NCBI RefSeq assembly: GCF_900142805.1
Contig: NZ_FRCF01000002.1
Coordinates: forward strand, 62,001 to 126,000
Direction of reading: 5' to 3'
DNA from: Lacicoccus alkaliphilus DSM 16010
Lineage (GTDB): Bacteria; Bacillota; Bacilli; Staphylococcales; Salinicoccaceae
DNA length: 64,000 bases
Part shown: one piece after another, positions 24,664 through 33,435 of the stretch
Position numbering within the stretch: the stretch's first letter is position 1
How the letters are laid out: every line of letters starts with the position of its first letter
Program-made: the position numbers and the translations under genes
The notes under the pieces: generated by a model
What the model was told of the DNA's origin: nothing
Databases searched by the model: none
What the model saw: only the letters and a program-made list of their open reading frames with translations

Positions 24664-25581
24664 TTATTCTGTCCACTCTGATACGATATCAGCGTTGTCT
24701 TCAACCCAGCTTTCAGCAGCTTCCTGAGGTGAAGCGCCCTGTTCGATTTCAAGCATCACTTCCTCCATGTGGTCAGTTTCCCAGTAGAAGTTATCGAGTA
24801 CAGTGAATGCATGCGGGCTGTCCGCTTCAAGGTCTTCTCTTACGATGGTGTTGATCGTTTCAGCTTCACCGAAAGAACCTTCTGGGTCTTCAAGGTATTT
24901 AAGGTCGAATTCCTGGAACTTCCAGTGCGGTGACCAGCCGGTCACGACGATTTCCTCTCCGCTTTCAACGGCGGAGCGGAGTTCTGTCGCCATGGCGCCG
25001 GATGATGAAGTCTGGACTTCCCAGTCACCCAGGTTATCGTAGTCTTCGTCAACTGCTCTCTCTGCTGCCTGTACGACACCGGCACCCGGTTCAATTGCAG
25101 TCACCGTCTGGTTCGCTTCATCGCCGAGGTCAGCGATTGAATCGACGGGGAAGTCTTCAGGGACGACCATGCCGATTGCTGCACCTTCGAGGTTTGGACC
25201 AAGGTCGAGAATGTCATCTTCATATTCTTCGTACAAGTTTCCGTGTGTCAGCGGCAGCCATGCACTGACCATCGCGTCCGCCTCATCTGTTGCGATGGAC
25301 TGCCACATTACAGCGTTATCCAAAGGGGTGATTTCGACATTGTAGCCTTCATCCTGCAGTACTTTCTGCATGACATGAGTGGATGCAATCTCTGAATCCC
25401 ATTCCACGTAGGAAAGTGTGAGGTCTTCCTCACCAAGGTCGTTTGATGCTTCTGAGCCTTCTTCTTCGGTGCTGCCTGCACCGTCTTCTTCCTCAGTACC
25501 GTCTTCTGCGCCTTCATCACCACATGCAGCGAGCACGAGGGTCAAAGCGGCTGTAAGAAATAAAAGATGCCATTTCTTCAT
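24664..25581 (-). CDS. opuAC: Glycine betaine ABC transporter, substrate-binding lipoprotein
   Basis: 305 residues. Signal peptide with lipobox LVLAAC (Cys about 20), an acidic Glu/Gly spacer (about 21-50), then an OpuAC/ProX-type binding domain. Tryptophans in VEWDSE, NAVMWQS, SAWLPLTHG and TGWSPHWKF match the aromatic cage that holds quaternary ammonium groups. It feeds betaine or a related osmolyte to the permease encoded just upstream. Last gene of opuAA-AB-AC, 23 bases after opuAB. Confidence 0.92.
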   Translation of the reverse strand: MKKWHLLFLTAALTLVLAACGDEGAEDGTEEEDGAGSTEEEGSEASNDLGEEDLTLSYVEWDSEIASTHVMQKVLQDEGYNVEITPLDNAVMWQSIATDEADAMVSAWLPLTHGNLYEEYEDDILDLGPNLEGAAIGMVVPEDFPVDSIADLGDEANQTVTAIEPGAGVVQAAERAVDEDYDNLGDWEVQTSSSGAMATELRSAVESGEEIVVTGWSPHWKFQEFDLKYLEDPEGSFGEAETINTIVREDLEADSPHAFTVLDNFYWETDHMEEVMLEIEQGASPQEAAESWVEDNADIVSEWTE

Positions 25582-25604
25582 AAATGATTCCTCCTGTATA
25601 TTAT

Positions 25605-26444
25605 TTATTTATTTGAATTGCTGGTCTGGGTGAATCGATCAATGATGATTGCTAATATCACGATTGCCAGACCGGCAACAAATCCTGGTCCTACTTGAGC
25701 CCTCTGGAGAGAACTCAACACTTCTGTTCCGAGTCCCGGCGCACCGATCATCGATGCAATGACGACCATTGACAGTGCCAGCATGATCGTCTGGTTGATG
25801 CCTGCCATGATGGATGGTCTTGCCAGGGGTAATTGTACTTTAACCAGTTTCTGCATCGGCGTCGTACCGAATGAATCACTGGCTTCTATCAATTCATCTG
25901 AAATCTGCCTGATGCCGAGGTTCGTCAGCCTGATCGTCGGCGGTGATGCGAAGATCACCGATGCAAACACGCCAGGGACCATGCCGATTCCGAAAAATGC
26001 GACTGCAGGGATCAGGTATACGAATGCAGGCATCGTCTGCATCAGGTCGAGTATCGGTTTCATGATCATTTCAAAAGTGTTGCTTCGTGACATGAGTATG
26101 CCCAGGGGCACACCGATGATGATGGAAATCAGGCCACTGATGATCACCAGTGTGGTCGTATCGATCAGATTTTCCCATAACCCCTGATTATATATGAACA
26201 GGAGGCCGATGCCTATAAGAATCGGGGAGAGGATTTTCTTCCTCATGAAGATGACCGATAAGCCCATCACGATGAGTATGAATAATACTGGCGGTATGAA
26301 TTCCAGTATATTGATGATCCAGTTCATCAGAGCACCGAGATAATCGTTGATCGGATCGAAAACGAAGCTGAAGGTACTGGTGAGCCATCTGACAAAGTCG
26401 GAAGTCCATTCGGAAAGGGGGAGGCGTGGTAAGTTATCTAACAT
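25605..26444 (-). CDS. opuAB: Glycine betaine ABC transporter, permease
   Basis: 279 residues with about seven membrane helices and the ProW/OpuAB-type permease block, including the EAA-like loop [21 protein letters not shown]. The ATG at 26444 is preceded by GAGGTGG and lies inside the end of opuAA, overlapping by 11 bases. A longer frame to 26516 would lie wholly within the ATPase gene and is not needed. Confidence 0.92.
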   Translation of the reverse strand: MLDNLPRLPLSEWTSDFVRWLTSTFSFVFDPINDYLGALMNWIINILEFIPPVLFILIVMGLSVIFMRKKILSPILIGIGLLFIYNQGLWENLIDTTTLVIISGLISIIIGVPLGILMSRSNTFEMIMKPILDLMQTMPAFVYLIPAVAFFGIGMVPGVFASVIFASPPTIRLTNLGIRQISDELIEASDSFGTTPMQKLVKVQLPLARPSIMAGINQTIMLALSMVVIASMIGAPGLGTEVLSSLQRAQVGPGFVAGLAIVILAIIIDRFTQTSNSNK

Positions 26445-27474
26445 CTTCTTCCACCTCATTTCCGACCGACAGCACTTCGAATACTTGTTCAAACTCCACG
26501 ATGCCCACCACTTCACCTTTATCCTTAACAGTCAGTTCACCGACACCATTTTTGAACAGGTAATATGATTGATAGAGGAGTTCCTCAGAGTCTATTGTAG
26601 GGTTGGCCCCGGTGTTCTCCTGAGGATTTGCAGGGCGCATGATGTGTTTGACTTTCAGGACTTTCGAACGATCGATGTCCTTGACGAACGCTTTGACGTA
26701 ATCATCGGCCGGGTTGGTCACTATCTCTTCAGGCGTGCCGACCTGGGCGATTTCACCATCTTTCATCAATGCGATGCGGTCCCCGATGCTGAGCGCTTCA
26801 TCCAGATCATGGGTGATGAAGACGATTGTTTTCTGCATTTTCTGCTGGAGCTGCAGCAGTTCGTTCTGCATCTCCTTCCTGATGAGGGGATCGAGGGCGG
26901 AGAACGCTTCGTCCATCAGCAGTATGTCGGTATCACTGGCCAGCGCACGGGCAAGGCCCACACGCTGCTGCATGCCCCCGGAAAGCTGATTCGGCTTCTG
27001 GTGTTCATAACCGCCGAGGCCCACCAGTTCAAGTGCGTGCCTTGCTTTTTCAAGACGCTCCTTTTTAGGGACATTCCGGACTTCGAGCCCGAAAGCAGCA
27101 TTATCAAGTATACTCTTGAAGGGGAACAGTGCGAAATTCTGAAACACCATGCTCAGGTTTTCCCGGCGGAACTGCCTTAACTCGCCGGCACTCAGCTTCG
27201 CAACATTTTTCCCTTTGATCATCAGGTCGCCCACGGTGGGTTCGATCAATCGGTTGATCAGACGGATCAGAGTGGATTTGCCGCTTCCAGAAAGCCCCAT
27301 GACCACGAAGACCTCACTTTTATCGATGGCGAGGTTTGCGGATTTTACAGCGACGGTCGATCCGGTTTCATTAAGAATTTCTTCTTTTGATGCGTTATTA
27401 TGTAATAATTGTTCCACTTGTTTGTTATATGCCCCAAACACTTTGGTGACATTTTTAATTTCTATAACACTCAA
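26434..27474 (-). CDS. opuAA: Glycine betaine ABC transporter, ATP-binding protein with short CBS region
   Basis: 346 residues. Walker [10 protein letters not shown], signature LSGGMQQR, Walker B ILLMDEA and H-loop ITHDLDEAL are intact. After about residue 270 (KHIMRP) the protein has only one CBS-like segment, whereas full OpuAA proteins of about 400 residues carry two CBS domains that sense ionic strength. It starts at a TTG, with AAGGAA upstream; no ATG is available. First gene of the opu operon. Confidence 0.9.
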   Translation of the reverse strand: MSVIEIKNVTKVFGAYNKQVEQLLHNNASKEEILNETGSTVAVKSANLAIDKSEVFVVMGLSGSGKSTLIRLINRLIEPTVGDLMIKGKNVAKLSAGELRQFRRENLSMVFQNFALFPFKSILDNAAFGLEVRNVPKKERLEKARHALELVGLGGYEHQKPNQLSGGMQQRVGLARALASDTDILLMDEAFSALDPLIRKEMQNELLQLQQKMQKTIVFITHDLDEALSIGDRIALMKDGEIAQVGTPEEIVTNPADDYVKAFVKDIDRSKVLKVKHIMRPANPQENTGANPTIDSEELLYQSYYLFKNGVGELTVKDKGEVVGIVEFEQVFEVLSVGNEVEEDVR

Positions 27475-27646
27475 AATACCATTCCTTAACTTAAGCTTCT
27501 TATGCTTTTATTTTGGGAAATCAACATCATCAACGATAACATAAGGGGATATTTTAAGCAAACCACCTAATATATAGTTCATTTATATGGAAATGTTATG
27601 CACTTTGTAAAAGTAACTGAAGAAGGCACATTTAGCCTGAACATGT

Positions 27647-27683
27647 AAAAACCCATCCGAAAATTCTATTTTCAAATGGGTTT
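27647..27683 (-). terminator. Terminator of pckA
   Basis: AAACCCAT and ATGGGTTT close a hairpin whose inner arms (CGAAAATT/ATTTTC) also pair; on the minus strand TTTTTAC follows. Confidence 0.75.
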
Positions 27684-27696
27684 GGTGTTGCATCTG

Positions 27697-29274
27697 TTAT
27701 TGAAATCCGCCTTTTTCGGCAATCTCTTTTGATTCCCCGCCGAAATTCTCAAAGTTCTCCTTGAACAATTCTTTAAGCTTGTTTGCCCTTTCATCGTAGC
27801 CATCCTCATCCAACCAGGTATTTTTAGGCATGAGGAGTTCGTCAGGCACCCCTGTGATTGTATTCGGGATATTCAGACCGAATATCTCATCTTTTTCGAA
27901 TTCACCGAGTTCCAGCTCTCCGCTGATGGCACGGCGGATCATGGTGCGTGTATGTTTGAGTTCCATGCGGCGTCCGACGCCGTAACCGCCACCGGTCCAT
28001 CCCGTGTTGACCAGGTAAACATTCACATCATGCTTTTCAATCAGACGTCCGAGCATCTTCGCATATACAGTCGCTTCCAGTGGAAGGAACGGTGAACCGA
28101 AGCAGGAAGAGAACACGGGCTGAGGCTCTGTGACACCTCTTTCCGTACCGGCAAGTTTGGAAGTGAATCCGCTCAAAAAGTGATACATTGCCTGGTCCCT
28201 GTCGAGCCTGCTGATTGGAGGGAGCACTCCGAACGCATCCGCTGTCAGGAATATGATCGTCTTCGGATGACCTGCCACTGAAGGAATGCGTGCATTGTCT
28301 ATGTGATGGAGCGGGTAGGCTGCACGGGTGTTTTCAGTCAGGGACTTATCCTCATAATCCGGTGTGCCTTCCTCGTCCAGCGTGACATTTTCAAGGACGG
28401 CACCGAAACGGATCGCGCCATGGATCTCAGGCTCCTTTTCCGCCGAGAGGTCAATCGTCTTGGCATAACAGCCACCTTCGATATTGAAGACCCCTTCGTC
28501 ATTCCAACCGTGTTCGTCATCACCGATCAGATCACGGTGAGGGTCGGCAGACAACGTGGTCTTACCTGTTCCGGACAGGCCGAAGAACAGGGCGACATCC
28601 TTATTTTCACCGACGTTTGCAGAACAGTGCATGCTCATGACACCTTGTTCAGGCAGCAGGTAGTTCATGATGGAGAAGATGGATTTCTTCATTTCCCCTG
28701 CATATTCGGTACCGCCGATCAAGATGATGCCTTTTTTAAGTGAAATGATGACGAACGCCTCTGAGTTAGTGCCATCAGTTTCAGGATCGGCCTTGAAATT
28801 GGGGGCGGACACGATGGTGAATTTCGGGTCGATGTTCAAGGCCTCCTCTTTAGTGTCCGGACGGATGAAAAGGTTTTGAACGAAAAGGTTATGCCAGCTG
28901 AATTCATTGACGACCTGAAGGTCAAGACGTGTTTTTTCATCCGCGCCTGCATAACCTTTGAAGACGAAGGTCTCTTCTTTGCTGTTCAGGTAATCGACCA
29001 CTTTTTCGAACAGGTTGTCGAATACCTCTTCGGAAATGGGCTGATTCACCGTCCCCCAGTCGATCTTATGATCTGAAATATTATCTTCAACGATGAAGCG
29101 GTCTTTTGGACTGCGTCCGGTGTACTTCCCGGTCTCAGCCCTGAGTGCCCCTGTGTCCGTCAGTGCGCCTTCGCCTCTTCTGAGTGAAGCGGTGACAAGT
29201 TGAGGGGTGGAAAGTTGAACATGCGTAGTATCTTTCGATACCAACTTGGAAATTAATTCAGAATGGTTGACCAT
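27697..29274 (-). CDS. pckA: Phosphoenolpyruvate carboxykinase (ATP)
   Basis: 525 residues. It converts oxaloacetate to phosphoenolpyruvate at the start of gluconeogenesis. Motifs are RSPKDRF, the kinase-1 loop [11 protein letters not shown], the kinase-2 type DDEHGW block and the Mn-site lysine/histidine region [18 protein letters not shown] precedes the ATG. As in Staphylococcus it is divergent from metK, though here a lipoprotein gene lies between. A palindrome covers its promoter. Confidence 0.96.
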   Translation of the reverse strand: MVNHSELISKLVSKDTTHVQLSTPQLVTASLRRGEGALTDTGALRAETGKYTGRSPKDRFIVEDNISDHKIDWGTVNQPISEEVFDNLFEKVVDYLNSKEETFVFKGYAGADEKTRLDLQVVNEFSWHNLFVQNLFIRPDTKEEALNIDPKFTIVSAPNFKADPETDGTNSEAFVIISLKKGIILIGGTEYAGEMKKSIFSIMNYLLPEQGVMSMHCSANVGENKDVALFFGLSGTGKTTLSADPHRDLIGDDEHGWNDEGVFNIEGGCYAKTIDLSAEKEPEIHGAIRFGAVLENVTLDEEGTPDYEDKSLTENTRAAYPLHHIDNARIPSVAGHPKTIIFLTADAFGVLPPISRLDRDQAMYHFLSGFTSKLAGTERGVTEPQPVFSSCFGSPFLPLEATVYAKMLGRLIEKHDVNVYLVNTGWTGGGYGVGRRMELKHTRTMIRRAISGELELGEFEKDEIFGLNIPNTITGVPDELLMPKNTWLDEDGYDERANKLKELFKENFENFGGESKEIAEKGGFQ

Positions 29275-29303
29275 ATGTATGCCTCCAGGAGTAGAATTTG
29301 ATG

Positions 29304-29394
29304 ACTATTCGCAAATAGTATAACACATTATCAAATGATGTAACACATTAAAATGGGACTATCCACGTTTACTCTCCATCATACTATTTGTGAA
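29304..29394 (-). promoter_or_regulatory. pckA promoter with palindromic operator candidate
   Basis: On the minus strand TTACAT and TACTAT are 17 bases apart. The palindrome ACTATT-CGCA-AATAGT (29304-29319) overlaps the -10 and start point. A related inverted copy of the half-site, ACTATTTGTGAAATA, lies about 65 bases upstream (29383-29397). Two spaced sites suggest a repressor that loops or multimerises. pckA is glucose-repressed in relatives; CcpN-type control is possible but not shown. Confidence 0.5.
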
Positions 29395-29557
29395 ATAAAT
29401 TGTTAAGACAACCTTTTATAAAAGATACATTTTATACTTATTATATAAAAAAATAATTCATTATTCATAATATTTGAAATAAAAGGGTCTACCCTCTTAC
29501 TTCATGAATAAAATGTTATATACTTATATGTAAATATTTAGAAGGGAAGTAAAAGTC

Positions 29558-30337
29558 ATGAGAAAAATCTTTGTAGGGTCGGGCCTGGGAATAATGATAC
29601 TTTTAAGCGGCTGCAGCCCTGAAGCGGAATCTGATACCGCAACTGACGAATTGTCTGAAGCACTCGCTGAGACAGAAGCTGAAAACGAGCAGTTGAATGA
29701 AGAAATCGGAAACCTGGAAGAGGAAAATCAGGAATTGAGGAATCAGGCTGAAGAAGCTGCCGGCGGTGAAGGTAATGATGAAGAAATTACTGGACTGCAG
29801 AATGAGAATGAAGAACTTCAAGGCATGAATTCCGAACTGCAGGAAGAAAATGAGGCCCTGGCGTCTGAAGTCGAAGCTCTGGAAGCGGAAAACGATGAAT
29901 TGAACGGCGCGATCGCATCACTTGAAGATGACATATCCTCCCTGCATACAGAAGAGGATGAAGCGGAAGCTGAGACAGACCTCGGCACCGGTGATATCGG
30001 TGACACTGAGGAAGCGGCATCGGGGGATGACGTACCGGCGGAATGGCAGGCGGCGCTTGACAGTGCTTATACATATGCGGAAATTATGCATATGTCAAAG
30101 GCCGGCATCTACGATCAGCTCGTCTCGGAATACGGTGAGAATTTCCCGGCTGAAGCAGCACAGTATGCCGTGGACACCATGGAGTGGGACTGGAATGCGA
30201 ATGCGCTGGAGTCTGCGAAGTCCTACAGGGAAATCATGAGCATGTCGAACGCCGCAATATATGACCAGCTGACATCGGAATATGGGGAGCAGTTCACGGC
30301 TGAAGAGGCGCAGTACGCGGTGGACAACCTGGACTGA
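29558..30337 (+). CDS. Ltp-type surface lipoprotein with coiled coil
   Basis: 259 residues. Signal with lipobox LLSGC (Cys about 17), a long Glu-rich coiled coil (about 25-130), an acidic spacer, then two copies of the Ltp helix-turn-helix repeat (about 165-206 and 212-258), each with a YDQL-SEYG core and ending AQYAVD. The Ltp family (host cell surface-exposed lipoprotein) includes the phage TP-J34 protein that blocks injection of DNA by other phages. Here no phage genes are nearby. The coiled coil would hold the repeats away from the membrane. Role in exclusion is inference. Confidence 0.85.
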   Translation: MRKIFVGSGLGIMILLSGCSPEAESDTATDELSEALAETEAENEQLNEEIGNLEEENQELRNQAEEAAGGEGNDEEITGLQNENEELQGMNSELQEENEALASEVEALEAENDELNGAIASLEDDISSLHTEEDEAEAETDLGTGDIGDTEEAASGDDVPAEWQAALDSAYTYAEIMHMSKAGIYDQLVSEYGENFPAEAAQYAVDTMEWDWNANALESAKSYREIMSMSNAAIYDQLTSEYGEQFTAEEAQYAVDNLD

Positions 30338-30396
30338 GAAAACTGAACCTCTTGTATTATGCCGGCCATTCTAGTATATTATAACCTGAGTTATCT

Positions 30397-30545
30397 CTTA
30401 TCAAGAGCAGGTGGAGGGATCACACCCGTCGAAGCCCAGCAACCTCTTTTTTATAAAGAAAGGTGCTAAAGAACGCAGAGTATTCTGAGCGATAAGGGGG
30501 AGAGCGAAGTCTTTTCTCTATGTTTGAGAAAAGACTTTATTTTGT
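30397..30545 (+). promoter_or_regulatory. SAM-I (S-box) riboswitch with terminator, upstream of metK
   Basis: The aptamer (30397-30496) is closed by CTTATC/GATAAG and contains AGGTGGAGGGA, the CGAAGCCCAGCAACC block and AAGGTGCTAA, the S-box core. The expression platform is a terminator with stem AAGTCTTTTCTC/GAGAAAAGACTT (30507-30537) and a T-rich tail. A promoter TTGTAT, 17 bases, TATATT (30352-30380) lies just before. High SAM should end transcription before metK. Confidence 0.96.
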
Positions 30546-30585
30546 TTTAAGAGATAGCAAATAACTTAAAGGAGCTTTATACGAA

Positions 30586-31767
30586 ATGACTGAAAGAATT
30601 TTATTTACATCGGAATCGGTGACGGAAGGACATCCGGATAAAATTGCCGACCAGATTTCAGATGCCATTCTGGACGAAATACTCACACGGGATAAGGATG
30701 CACGTGTGGCTTGTGAAACGGTTGTCAACACAGGGCTTGCTATGATCGTCGGTGAAATCAGCACTGAGACTTATGTGGACATTCCAAAGATTGTGAGGGA
30801 AACCGTCAAAGGCATAGGCTACATCGATGCAAAATACGGTTATGATTATAAAACGATGTCGGTCCTCACAGGCATAGACGAACAGTCCGCTGATATCGCG
30901 GTCGGTGTCGATAATGCCATAGAGACGAGGAAAACGGATGAAGTGACGACAGGCGCCGGGGACCAGGGCCTGATGTTCGGTTTTGCATCCAATGAAACGC
31001 CCGAATTGATGCCGCTGCCGATTTCGCTGGCACATAAATTATCTAAACAACTGGCCGAAGTCAGGAAGAACGGCACACTGGACTATTTGAGGCCTGACGG
31101 TAAAACGCAGGTGACGGTCGAGTACGATGAGGACGACAATGTGAAAAGGGTCGATACGATCGTCATCTCCACCCAGCACAGTGAAAACATCTCCACGCAG
31201 CAGATTTATGATGATCTCCTCGAGCATGTGATTGAAGCGGTGGTGCCGGCACATCTCCTGGACAGTGAGACACGTTACTTCATTAACCCGACAGGCAGGT
31301 TCGTGATCGGCGGGCCGCAGGGTGATGCCGGCCTGACAGGGCGGAAGATCATCGTTGACACCTACGGGGGATATGCCCGCCACGGTGGGGGTGCCTTCAG
31401 CGGAAAAGACCCGACGAAAGTCGACCGCTCTGCTGCATATGCTGCCAGATATATCGCCAAAAACATCGTGGCAAGCGGAATCTGTGACAAATGTGAAATT
31501 CAGCTTGCGTACGCTATCGGCGTCAGCCAGCCGGTGTCGATTGCGGTCGACACTTTCGGAACGTCCGAAATCAGTGAAACTTATATCGTCGAGGCGATCA
31601 GGGCATTGTTCGACCTGTCACCGGACGGCATCATCAAAATGCTGGATCTGAAGCGCCCGATCTATAAGGATACGGCAAGCTACGGACATTTCGGCCGGGA
31701 GGATCTTGATGCACCTTGGGAAGCACTGGATAAGGTGGAGCGCATCAAGGAATATCTATACCGCTGA
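30586..31767 (+). CDS. metK: S-adenosylmethionine synthase
   Basis: 393 residues. It makes SAM from methionine and ATP. Signature [13 protein letters not shown], the start [16 protein letters not shown], the P-loop-like [16 protein letters not shown] and [11 protein letters not shown] are all intact. AAAGGAG precedes the ATG. It is feedback-controlled by the SAM riboswitch in its leader and ends at a bidirectional terminator. Confidence 0.97.
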   Translation: MTERILFTSESVTEGHPDKIADQISDAILDEILTRDKDARVACETVVNTGLAMIVGEISTETYVDIPKIVRETVKGIGYIDAKYGYDYKTMSVLTGIDEQSADIAVGVDNAIETRKTDEVTTGAGDQGLMFGFASNETPELMPLPISLAHKLSKQLAEVRKNGTLDYLRPDGKTQVTVEYDEDDNVKRVDTIVISTQHSENISTQQIYDDLLEHVIEAVVPAHLLDSETRYFINPTGRFVIGGPQGDAGLTGRKIIVDTYGGYARHGGGAFSGKDPTKVDRSAAYAARYIAKNIVASGICDKCEIQLAYAIGVSQPVSIAVDTFGTSEISETYIVEAIRALFDLSPDGIIKMLDLKRPIYKDTASYGHFGREDLDAPWEALDKVERIKEYLYR

Positions 31768-31773
31768 ATACAA

Positions 31774-31803
31774 AAAACCCGGGGATGTCCCCCGGGTTTT
31801 TAA
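31774..31803. terminator. Bidirectional terminator between metK and lipoprotein C
   Basis: AAAACCCGGGG and CCCCCGGGTTTT pair around ATGT, with A-runs and T-runs on the two sides. Confidence 0.88.
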
Positions 31804-31817
31804 ATTTAGAAGACGAA

Positions 31818-32063
31818 TTAAACTTCGTCGTCCTCATCGTCCATGTCATCGTCCATATCATCGTCCATGTCATCGTCCATATCATCGTCCATATCATCTT
31901 CAGTGTCATCAGCTGCTGGATCTTCAGCACCTTCTTCTTCAGTGCCTTCTTCCATTGCCGGATCTTCAGCTGCCGGGTCTTCTTCAGTCTCACCGTCGCC
32001 ACATGCTCCAAGTACCAATACGGATGCAAGGCCGCCTGCCAACAAATACTTTTTCAATTCCAT
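31818..32063 (-). CDS. Acidic lipoprotein C with Asp-Met repeat tail
   Basis: 81 residues. The signal LKKYLLAGGLASVLVLGAC (Cys 21) is followed by Glu/Asp/Ala sequence and five in-frame copies of a DDDM-like unit. It is the third member of the family with lipoproteins A and B, and its tail shares no folded domain with them. The repeat is encoded by a 12-bp tandem array, so its length could vary between strains. A sigma-B-like promoter lies upstream. Function unknown. Confidence 0.85.
   Translation of the reverse strand: MELKKYLLAGGLASVLVLGACGDGETEEDPAAEDPAMEEGTEEEGAEDPAADDTEDDMDDDMDDDMDDDMDDDMDDEDDEV
31835..31894. repeat. 12-bp tandem repeat, five units, inside lipoprotein C
   Basis: Five consecutive units CATCGTCCAT(G/A)T on the plus strand; each encodes four residues of the Asp/Met tail on the minus strand. 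A sixth, degenerate unit starts at 31895. The unit length keeps the reading frame whatever the copy number. Confidence 0.9.
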
Positions 32064-32430
32064 AGTAATAGCCTCCTAATTAATTTCCCAATATAAATTG
32101 ATGAGTAATATGTGCCGGTTCTCTTTATCTATCCGGCATCTCATATGAATATTACCCATGTGGGGCCTATTAAAACATAAAAATTAAGAAATGTTAAATA
32201 ATAAGGTGATAAAATTCAATATTCAGAAGGGTGAATTATCAATTGTCTGATCGGGGGTGTGCTCATCTCCATGTTTCCGGGCATCCTCGCGATGATTTTC
32301 GGGCCGAGTGCACATATTTCGGGCATTATAATAAAAACTTCCTTTTTTATCGAAAACCATTCACAGTATTGTTATAATATCAATTGAATAAGATTTGAGG
32401 AACAAGTCCACATGAAGAGGAGATATGTGA
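32064..32430. other. Intergenic region between lipoprotein C and the NERD gene
   Basis: About 367 bases. The left part holds the leader of lipoprotein C, with a GCCGG/CCGGC hairpin (32114-32137), and its sigma-B-like promoter. The right part has an extended -10 TGTTATAAT near 32371 for the NERD gene. A 44-codon frame around 32240-32370 has only a TTG start and no ribosome site; I treat it as non-coding. Confidence 0.5.
32152..32176 (-). promoter_or_regulatory. Sigma-B-like promoter of lipoprotein C
   Basis: Minus strand GTTTTA (32171-32176), 13 bases, GGGTAA (32152-32157); one mismatch to the usual GTTTAA in the -35 and a permitted last base in the -10. The leader would be about 80 bases. 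Confidence 0.55.
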
Positions 32431-33339
32431 ATGAACACGGAAATTTTTACGGACCCGATTTTTATAACGGTTGCGGCATTGCTTGTGGTTCTGGCAATCG
32501 TATTTCTAGTCTATTATCTGAAGCACCGGAATGATATCAACCGGGTCCAAAGTTCATATGAAGAGCAGAAGAAGTCGATGGTCGACAAATATGAAAGTGA
32601 ACGTGAAGAAGAACATCTGAATCATAAGAAAGAGGTGTCCACTCTTAATGAAAGGTATCATAATGATACGACACTTCTGAGCAACAAGCTTTCCAGCCTG
32701 CAGCAGTTCACGGAGGACAAGGGGGAGTATCTCACGGACCTTGCGCTGCTCCAGCTGAAAGATAAGCTCGTCAGGGAAGAGAAGATCCGCAGTTCCGATA
32801 TGCTGATCCTCTCCAACGTCTTTCTGCCGAGCCGCAATTACACCAACACCCGTAAGATCGATCATCTCGTTTTGACACGCACCGGCTTATACCTGATCGA
32901 TTCGAAGTATTGGAGCGGCCATATACTGCACGGCGTGAGTGAAAACAACTTCGACGAGTTGCCGTATGTCGAGTCGTTCTTTGAACTGCTCGATCTCGAT
33001 AAGAGGCAGGAACAAACGCTGATCTTCGATAAAGCCGATGAACAGAATGTTTCGGTCAACCATTACAACCAGGTCATCGACGAGACGAAGCTCTCTGCAG
33101 AAAAACTGAGGAATATTCTGAAGCTGCAGTATGAGGTGGTGCCGATGATCTACTTCAATCCGATCGACGGGGGCAATTATTCAATCACGAATTATTCGGA
33201 TGATGAGACACTCAAAGTGCTTGTCGGCAAAGAAGAGCTGGAAGAGTTTTTCCTGAAGTACATCTTCCATGGCAGGTTCCAGTATACGGTCAAGGAACTT
33301 TCGGAAATCGAGGAAGCAATACTGACCTTGAATCCTTAA
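32431..33339 (+). CDS. Membrane-anchored NERD-domain protein
   Basis: 302 residues: one membrane helix (about 9-29), a coiled-coil region (about 35-100) and a NERD (nuclease-related) domain. The NERD core TRKIDHLVLTRTGLYLIDSK (about 146-165) keeps the Asp and the D/E-x-K pattern of the restriction-nuclease-like fold. Its role is not known; NERD proteins are often linked to DNA processing. GAGGAGA precedes the ATG. Monocistronic. Confidence 0.82.
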   Translation: MNTEIFTDPIFITVAALLVVLAIVFLVYYLKHRNDINRVQSSYEEQKKSMVDKYESEREEEHLNHKKEVSTLNERYHNDTTLLSNKLSSLQQFTEDKGEYLTDLALLQLKDKLVREEKIRSSDMLILSNVFLPSRNYTNTRKIDHLVLTRTGLYLIDSKYWSGHILHGVSENNFDELPYVESFFELLDLDKRQEQTLIFDKADEQNVSVNHYNQVIDETKLSAEKLRNILKLQYEVVPMIYFNPIDGGNYSITNYSDDETLKVLVGKEELEEFFLKYIFHGRFQYTVKELSEIEEAILTLNP

Positions 33340-33353
33340 ATTTCATAATTGGT

Positions 33354-33382
33354 AACCCCATACGTGAAGTATGGGGTTTTGT
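33354..33382 (+). terminator. Terminator of the NERD gene
   Basis: AACCCCATAC and GTATGGGGTT pair around GTGAA and run into TTGTATTT. Confidence 0.85.
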
Positions 33383-33435
33383 ATTTAATGTTATAATGAT
33401 TTCTATAACAACAGGACAATGGAGGGGAAGAGATA

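Noticed and set aside
32240-32375. 44-codon plus-strand frame before the NERD gene
   Set aside because: Only a TTG start without a ribosome site, and the frame overlaps the NERD promoter.
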